From Miscanthus floridulus (taxonomy: Eukaryota; Streptophyta; Magnoliopsida; Poales; Poaceae): a stretch of DNA of 64,000 bases. This document shows, piece by piece, positions 57,961 to 64,000 of the stretch. The stretch spans positions 27,881,491 to 27,945,490 of the forward strand of contig NC_089598.1 in assembly GCF_019320115.1 (NCBI RefSeq), given 5' to 3'. The notes beneath the pieces were generated by a model. That model was not told the origin of the DNA, ran no database searches, and saw only the letters and a list, made by a program, of their open reading frames with translations. Within the stretch, counting starts at the first letter, position 1. The number at the start of each line of letters is the position of its first letter. The position numbers and the translations under genes are program-made.

Positions 57961-60456
57961 TTCTCTAGAAAGGAAGAGATCGACCGATGATGTTGAAAGC
58001 AAAAAAGATCTTCTAATTGATGTATATTTATGAGCTGGCCCGTAAATATTCTCTAGTATATTTTCGGAGAAGCCTCATGTAGAGACCTCTTCACATGAAG
58101 CAGCGAAGGAGATATCGTTGGCATCAAGTTGGATTTCAGCAAAATATCAAACAGCTAGCGTCACCTGTACATATCGGAGTGGGCAACCGGCAAGGCAAAT
58201 AGAAAAGGCTAAAAGCCCAAGTGCTCTACGAGCTATGCTTGACTTGGATACCAACAAGATTAAAACATAGGAGATATACATGTATATGTGATCATTAGAC
58301 TTGCATGTTTGGCTATTATGGGTATTCATGCAAGTGTGGCCAATTAATATATTTGGCCAGTTATATATGGTAAGACTCACGTGCAAGGCTAAACAGATCA
58401 ACTAATGAAGAAGGAATATTTTAATATTATTTGGTCGGGCTACATAAGGAAATAAATCAACATATCTTTGGATGGAGACACGAAGCTTCCTGACTCCTGA
58501 CTGCTGACGTGATGAGGATGCAAGATAAGTCCAATTGGAAATATACGCATATACGTATACATGACTGGAGGTGAAAGGAATATTATTTTATTGACGTCCA
58601 GGTGCACATCAAGGATAAGAAGCAATGACATATATCATGTATACGTGTATACAAGGCCGGCTTGGTGTCATACATGGACACGTCAATCAAAGAAGCTATG
58701 TTTAGTAACAAGAATCTGTCCATGAGCCGCATGCATTTTCAAGAAGCCCAGATGCCACATGATTATATTTACTTACGTGAGGAGGAAGGAAGGGAAGTCA
58801 AATCGGACCTGTGTTGAAATACATGGCAGCATGGCGTGGTTACAAACATGATAGAGGTTCGGAGGATTAATGTGCATACATGTGGAGTCATTGTATCTTA
58901 ATTTTTTCCTTTATTTAGATATATTTTGTTAGGCAAGTCTCTTTAGGACTTTTATCCACCTAGGGTATAAATATAAACCTCCGGCCATTGTAAAACACAA
59001 ACATCAATCAAAATTAGTCTTTACTTTTTTGGCTTCACGCCAACCTTTAGGAGTAGGAGTAATGTAGCTTTTTGTTGAGTTCTTCAGCAAACAGGGCTGC
59101 ATCGACGGATCAACCTCCAGCTTGCTTGTGAGTACCACCACGACTTGTATTGTGCTTGTAAAGCTGCATCAGCTGATTGATCTTTTATGAGCCATAATAT
59201 AAGTTAGTTATCGATCTGTATCGTAGTTTGTAAGGCTGGATCTAGGGATGAAAACGGATCGGATACGGACGGATATCACCGATATTACATTTGTTTTCAT
59301 ATTTCTGTCCGGATTCAGATTCGAATACGGATAGTGTCAACTATATCGGATATGATACGATTGGATATCGACATCATAAATATGCGATTTGAGTATTTGG
59401 ATACGAATATGGTATCGGATGTTGGATATCTGGACTCGGATACGGACAGATCTCAACCCCTCTAAATGGATTCGGTTTCGAATACAGTCGGAAAATATCC
59501 GTATCGTTTTCATCCCTAGCTGGATCAGCTGATTAATCTCTTATGAATCATAATATAGATCAAAGTTATCGATCTTGTTGTTTAATACAATATCACCAGT
59601 TATCGAATATGGTAAGATTAGTAAGATTTTTCTTGCTGTTTTTGGTTGTTTCACCTGTTATCGATCTTGTTATAATTAATGTTTTATTAATTATAACAAA
59701 TCACCTGATTGAGATAGAGATAGATCGGCATTATATCATCTTAATTGACCGTCCTTTGATCTAGTCACGCTTTAAATCTCATAATTGATGACCTAATTTT
59801 GCTAGATCGGCTGTTTTATCTCTATTCCAATCAAACATAATATGCATCCAAAGACATGTTTCAATCTTGAATAAACTCACTAGTTAATGAGATCTAATCT
59901 AATGACACTACCATAGCTACATCAATCCGGTCGAACTTCACTGGTAAGACTTTAGATTAGAAATTATTGATTAGTGGTTTTGTTCATGATCGAGATATAT
60001 ACTCTATTTGTTTGCGATGCCTGCATTGGCTATTTTAGCCGATTGCCTATGCTCTCACACATATAGCATGTTTTCATGAATCTGTTGACATATAGATGGT
60101 TTTATAGATTTTTTGGCTTTAGTTTGTTATCATTATCATAGCTGCATCGATCTAGTCGAACCTTACTGTTGATGATAATAGATTAGATTCAAATTATTTA
60201 TGGATTTATTTATGGTAAACAGTCGGTTGTTCGCGTGTTATACTCTTTTTATCAAACTTGTCGGCTCAACGTTTATATCGATCATGTTCTATTTAGCCGA
60301 TGATGTTTTCTTATATTGCTTTATTGCCGGATATCGACTATTTAGTTGATAGCCTTATTGAATTAGCTATCTAGCCGTACAATTGGAACTATGTGGTACA
60401 ACATCGACATGTTCCACCTTAAACTACTAATTATTCTCTCCTTGTCAATTGCAGGG
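57961..60456. other. AT-rich, LTR-like region with no gene
   Basis: A TATA-like GGTATAAATATAAACC near 58964 followed by a leader-like stretch suggests the U3/R part of an old LTR. A direct repeat of about 60 bp (GCTGCATCAGCTGATTGATC near 59163 and GCTGGATCAGCTGATTAATC after the MITE) is interrupted by the hAT MITE. No end of a retroelement could be fixed. Confidence 0.4.
59243..59518. mobile_element. hAT-type MITE with perfect 8-bp duplication
   Basis: 276 bp, starting TAGGGATGAAAACGGAT and ending CGTTTTCATCCCTA. The 8-bp sequence GCTGGATC lies on both sides (59235-59242 and 59519-59526). An 8-bp duplication with short TIRs is the hAT signature. The interior is filled with GGATA/TATCC words. 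Confidence 0.93.
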
Positions 60457-60928
60457 TGTCGACGAAATATGGTCGGCAGTCTACCTAGGGGTATGCCCAA
60501 GGTAGTAGATTGTCGGCAGACAGATGCGCAAGCCACAAACAAGACGGTGACGCAAGACGGACACGAGGTTTTATCCAGGTTCGGCCACCAAGAAGGCGTA
60601 ATACCTACGTCCCGCGTCTGATTTGTATTGCTGTATGTCAATGAGAGATGTTTTTAGAGGGATCCCCTGCCCGCCTTATATAGTCCGGGGGGCAGGGTTA
60701 CAGATCTGGAAACTAATCCTAGTCAGTTACAATTGCCATATGTGGCCGGATAAGGATTCCTATTCTAACCGACTAGGATCCTGCTTGATCGCCAAATCTG
60801 CCTTGACTCCTTGCGCGGGACTCCAACCAGGTTGGCTGGGCCGCACGTTGTCTTTCGGATGGACCGGACCCATCGATCCGGGCTGGCCCAAGCTTAGCCG
60901 TAAGGGTATAGGGGTTAATACCCCCACA
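60457..60928 (-). repeat. 3' LTR of second Tat element
   Basis: On the minus strand it runs TGTGGGGG to CGTCGACA. It contains TATATAG near 60678. The partner LTR is outside the window, so the target duplication cannot be checked. Confidence 0.75.
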
Positions 60929-61846
60929 GCTAGTCCCCGAGCACCATGTATTATGCTGCGACACGCCATTTCGACCTTCTTCGACAAGTAAGGCTTGAGT
61001 CCTTGACATATCTTGACCACCGTCGTCGCCGGAGAAATAGGTTGTCTGAAGAATGTATGGTGCTCTTAAGAAAAAAGAAAAAGATTTCCATCCCGGGAAG
61101 TGTGCCCATGTGTATTTCTAAAAAGAAATGTAAGTGCGTCTTGAAGCGTAGCATCTTTGATCATCAGAGGCGTAGTGGTCGAAAAACAAGCACATTCACC
61201 GCAAGGTGAAGTGTGCCCACTTAGTCCCCGAGCCTGGTAGTAGGTGACGTAGGCACGTGGTGCCAGGGTCTAAAAAGAATTCCTAGTTAAGTTGAGAACC
61301 CAATCGTCGTACAGGCGATACGAGATGCATCGGCAGGTGCATCGTACCGATGTAGTCCCCGAGCTTGCTAGAAGGCGAAGTATGAGCCTTGTAGCAAGGT
61401 CTAAATAAATGTCTCTCAACTGTATGTGAGTACAAATCACATGTAGCCGAGGAGAATGATTCTCCGAGCAGTGGTCGGGATAGTCCCCGAGCACGATAGT
61501 AATCCTTACAATCATTCAAAGCATAGGGGTCGATTAAAACACATTCACCTCAAGGTGAAGTGTGCCCACTTAGTCCCTGAGCCTGGCAGTAGGTGACGCA
61601 GGCACGTGGTGCTAGGGTCTAAAAAAGAATTTCCACTGAAGTTAAAAATCCAATCGTTGAACAGGCAATACGAAATGCATCGGCAGGTGCATCGTACCGA
61701 TGTAGTCCCCGAGCTTGCTGGAAGGCGAAGTATGAGCCTTGTAACAAGGTCTAAATAAATATCTCTCAACTGTATGTGAGTACAAATCACATGTAGCCGA
61801 GGAGAACCCTTCTCCGAGCAGTGGTCGGGATAGTCCCCGAGCACAT
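60929..61846. repeat. 349-bp tandem duplication with reiterated polypurine motifs
   Basis: A block of about 349 bp (second copy begins near 61497) is present twice. The word TAGTCCC(C/T)GAGC, whose minus-strand form GCTCGGGGACTA is the purine tract touching the LTR at 60929-60941, occurs near 60932, 61221, 61350, 61482, 61579, 61704 and 61831. Confidence 0.85.
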
Positions 61847-62206
61847 CAATTGTTGGAGCAAACAGTCACTTGGCACCTGTATGGAGGTGCATCAGTGTGG
61901 GCCCTCTTACACTATCAATGAAGAGGCGCGTACACTGGTAATGAAGGAGCACGTTTATTGGTGTAGATCTCGAGGTTGTGTGAACAACCGTCTACGACGC
62001 GTGCGCACATCTCCCAATAATCTTGGGCGGATGAAACGATGGAGCTCTTTGTTTTATATAATGTAGATCTGGTAAGTTACTCACACCGTTCCCCATTGTC
62101 ATTCGCCGCCACAACCTTCTTCTTCCTCCTGTCGAACCCTATTCCTCTGAAAATCATCGCCAATCCCCTCGCCACCGCATCCACCCCCCTTAGTAAGGAT
62201 AGACTA

Positions 62207-63068
62207 ATGGCGAAGAGAGACGCCCAGAAGAAAGGCGGAGTCATGGCGAAGGAATGGTGGAAGTCATAGAGCAATGAGCAAACCATCGAGGACCTCGTCG
62301 CCATGGGAGTGCTCCACAACAAGGCACTCGCGGGATGGCGTGCACCGGAAGGAGAAAGCTTCCCCGATCCACAACTAGGTGAGATTGTGGTTTTCGAAGA
62401 CTTCTTCAAACGGGGTTTTGGGATTCTAGTGCACCCTTTCCTTCAGGGTCTCTGCTTGTATTACGAGATTGGGATTTGCAATCTACATCCCAACTCGATT
62501 CTTCTTGTCTCCACCTTCATCCATCTCTGCGAGTCTTATGGTGGCTTCCAGCCCCATTTCGACCTCTTTCGCCACCTGTTCTGTCTTCAGAAGAAAGGGA
62601 GCGGTGGCTCGAAGATAGCCGGAGGCGTCTACCTGAATCTGTGCGACGGCATGAAAGCCCAATACTTGCACTGCCCCTGGAACACCTCACTGGACGAGTG
62701 GTACAAGAAGTGGTTCTACATCCATGAAGAGCCGAACACCATCACTCTGTGCGACGTGGGGCTGATTTCAGAGAAGAAGAATAGCTAGATAGAGAAACCC
62801 GAGAACCTAGAGCAGATCGCCGAACTGCTCGGGATGATCCCGTGGGGAAAGCTAGATGGCCCAAGTGTGGTCGGGAACTTCATCAGCCGAAGGATCTAGC
62901 CTTGCCAGAAGAGGGTTCATCTAGGCTTCGAGTACCAGGGGAGCGTAGATCCGATAAGGACCAGGAAAGAGCCGCTCGACAAGATGGAAATCAAGGCCAG
63001 GATTGGGGAGCTATTCAACCTGGCCAATCCCAAAGCACGCCTTCAAGCTGGCTCGACCTCCCCTAAAG
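62207..63068 (+). pseudogene. antisense gene of second Tat element (PF04195-like putative gypsy-type transposon protein)
   Basis: Starts MAKRDAQKKGGVMAKEWWKS at 62207. The diagnostic stretch is FEDFFKRGFGILVHPFLQG, LCLYYEIGICNLHPNSILLV, STFIHLCESYGGFQPHFDLF and RHLFCLQKKG, matching the putative gypsy-type transposon family. After WNTSLDEWYKKWFYIHEEP it goes on to about 63068, where a donor-like GTAAAT occurs. In-frame stops near 62267, 62786 and 62897 make it a pseudogene. It lies antisense to the retrotransposon, just inside the 3' LTR, the same place as the antisense PMD gene in the first Tat element but of a different family. Function is unknown. Confidence 0.75.
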
Positions 63069-64000
63069 GTAAATGATGCCTCCTTTTAACTGTAGAGTCA
63101 TGTTGTAACAAGAAATTGACTGTTGTCCCTGTTTTGTGTCTCAGTGTAATGGTCGTGACCAGACAGTAGTGTTCGTGTCGCCTCCCCCCAGTGTGGATTG
63201 GCTGCAAGCTGCCGGCCCAGCCGCCCAGACCAGCGCTAGGACCAATGATGTCCACTGGGCGGCACTCGAGACCGTGGAGGATGCATCGACCAGAGCCGCT
63301 AGCAAGCGTCCGGCTGCTAGCAAACGATGCCAAGCCATCTTCCCCCTGTCGGACGATGAAGCAGAGGATGCAGACATCTTCCGACTCATCCCTTGAAAGA
63401 GGAGAAGACAAATGGGGTCGATGGAGCAGGGTGGCTCCTCTGTGCCAGCAGTGGTTGCATCACCGATCACCGCAACATAGAGGTCAAGCAAGGGAAACAT
63501 CGAGCATCAAACCCCGATGCCTGTACCGGAGGTGGAAAGAGTCCCGGTGGAACCTGCCGAGCACGCAGAGTAGGGGCGGTCGAGGAGACACTCCTTCGCC
63601 ACATCATTCCACAAATCGAAGCTGTAAGTATCTATATCTTTGATGTAAGCTTGTAATTTGCATTGGATACTATTATCTTCTGAACTTGTCTCTGATATAT
63701 TAGGTCGGCGTCCACCGAGAACCCCGACCAGCTAGCCGGGTGCAGCACAACTTCGCTAGCAATGGTGGGACAAACTACCTAGCAGCCAGCTATGGAGGAG
63801 CCTGTAGTAGGAACTCCGCCGGGACCTCAGCAGGCGGACGACCAGATGTCAGTCCCCGAGTGGCTGGTCGAGAAGACAATCGAGCAGAGTACAAGTGCTC
63901 TGAGCACAGACCCTGCTGAGGCGAATACCTTGGCGCTAAGGGAACCGAATCTAGCTGAGGAGCAGCAGCCAGAAGTGGTACAGAGCACTCTTGCCGACGC
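63069..64000 (+). other. probable downstream exons of the antisense gene, decayed
   Basis: A possible intron (63069-63144) is followed by open frames rich in Ala, Ser and Arg with an acidic LSDDEAEDADIF stretch near 63350. No domain is seen. The region runs off the window end. Confidence 0.4.

Larger units (their letters stand above)
60457..64000 (-). mobile_element. second Tat-lineage Ty3 element, 3' part (continues beyond window)
   Basis: A 472-bp LTR (60457-60928) lies on the left with a purine tract on its inner side, so the element reads on the minus strand and its 3' end is here. As in the element at 18362-30100, a plus-strand (antisense) gene follows. Its pol should lie to the right, outside the window. 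Confidence 0.8.

Overview
This 64-kb window is plant nuclear DNA, almost certainly from a panicoid grass of the sorghum/sugarcane/Miscanthus/maize group. The evidence is a GC-rich grass-type coding style, Tat-lineage Ty3 elements with antisense ORFs, SIRE/Maximus-type copia LTRs, Mutator-like elements (MULEs) with PMD and GRF cargo, and hAT- and Tourist-like MITEs. The species is not fixed by anything I can see. Most of the window is nested transposons. There is one clearly intact host gene.

Layout. 0.2-1.8 kb: a 1.6-kb Pack-MULE (perfect 9-bp target duplication) carrying an open receptor-like kinase fragment. 2.9-7.1 kb: a gutted LTR retrotransposon (two 1.2-kb LTRs, 5-bp target duplication) whose interior is replaced by a piece of a SIRE-type LTR. 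7.1-13.1 kb: a small repeat array, a G-quadruplex motif, several MITEs and no recognisable gene. 13.1-36.3 kb: one 23.2-kb Mutator-like transposon with about 215-bp TIRs and a perfect 9-bp target duplication. It carries decayed genes for a MURA transposase, a plant-mobile-domain (PMD) protein and two GRF zinc-finger proteins. Its PMD gene was broken twice, by a SIRE-type solo LTR (16.2-18.2 kb) and by an 11.7-kb Tat-lineage Ty3 retrotransposon (18.4-30.1 kb). That Tat element carries its own PMD gene in antisense. 36.3-39.6 kb: intergenic DNA with one MITE. 39.6-45.8 kb: a non-autonomous LTR retrotransposon built largely of minisatellites.

46.4-54.0 kb (minus strand): a complete aminoalcohol phosphotransferase gene (AAPT1 type, the last step of phosphatidylcholine/phosphatidylethanolamine synthesis). 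I resolve 18 coding exons and 393 codons. One exon is only 10 nt long and is needed to keep the frame; all splice junctions and the catalytic motif are intact. 54.6-57.9 kb: a truncated copia 5' end cut by a chromovirus LTR. 58-60.5 kb: AT-rich, LTR-like DNA with a perfectly bounded hAT MITE. 60.5 kb to the end: the 3' end of a second Tat-lineage element, minus strand, with a different antisense gene.

The host gene and the transposons show no functional link beyond a MITE inside an AAPT1 intron. The most interesting structures are the MULE pair (a multi-gene MULE and a kinase-carrying Pack-MULE with related TIRs), the PMD gene broken by a PMD-carrying retrotransposon, the antisense gene units inside both Tat elements, and the AAPT1 micro-exon. 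All calls come from reading the sequence. No alignment or database search was run, and percentages or ages are by eye.
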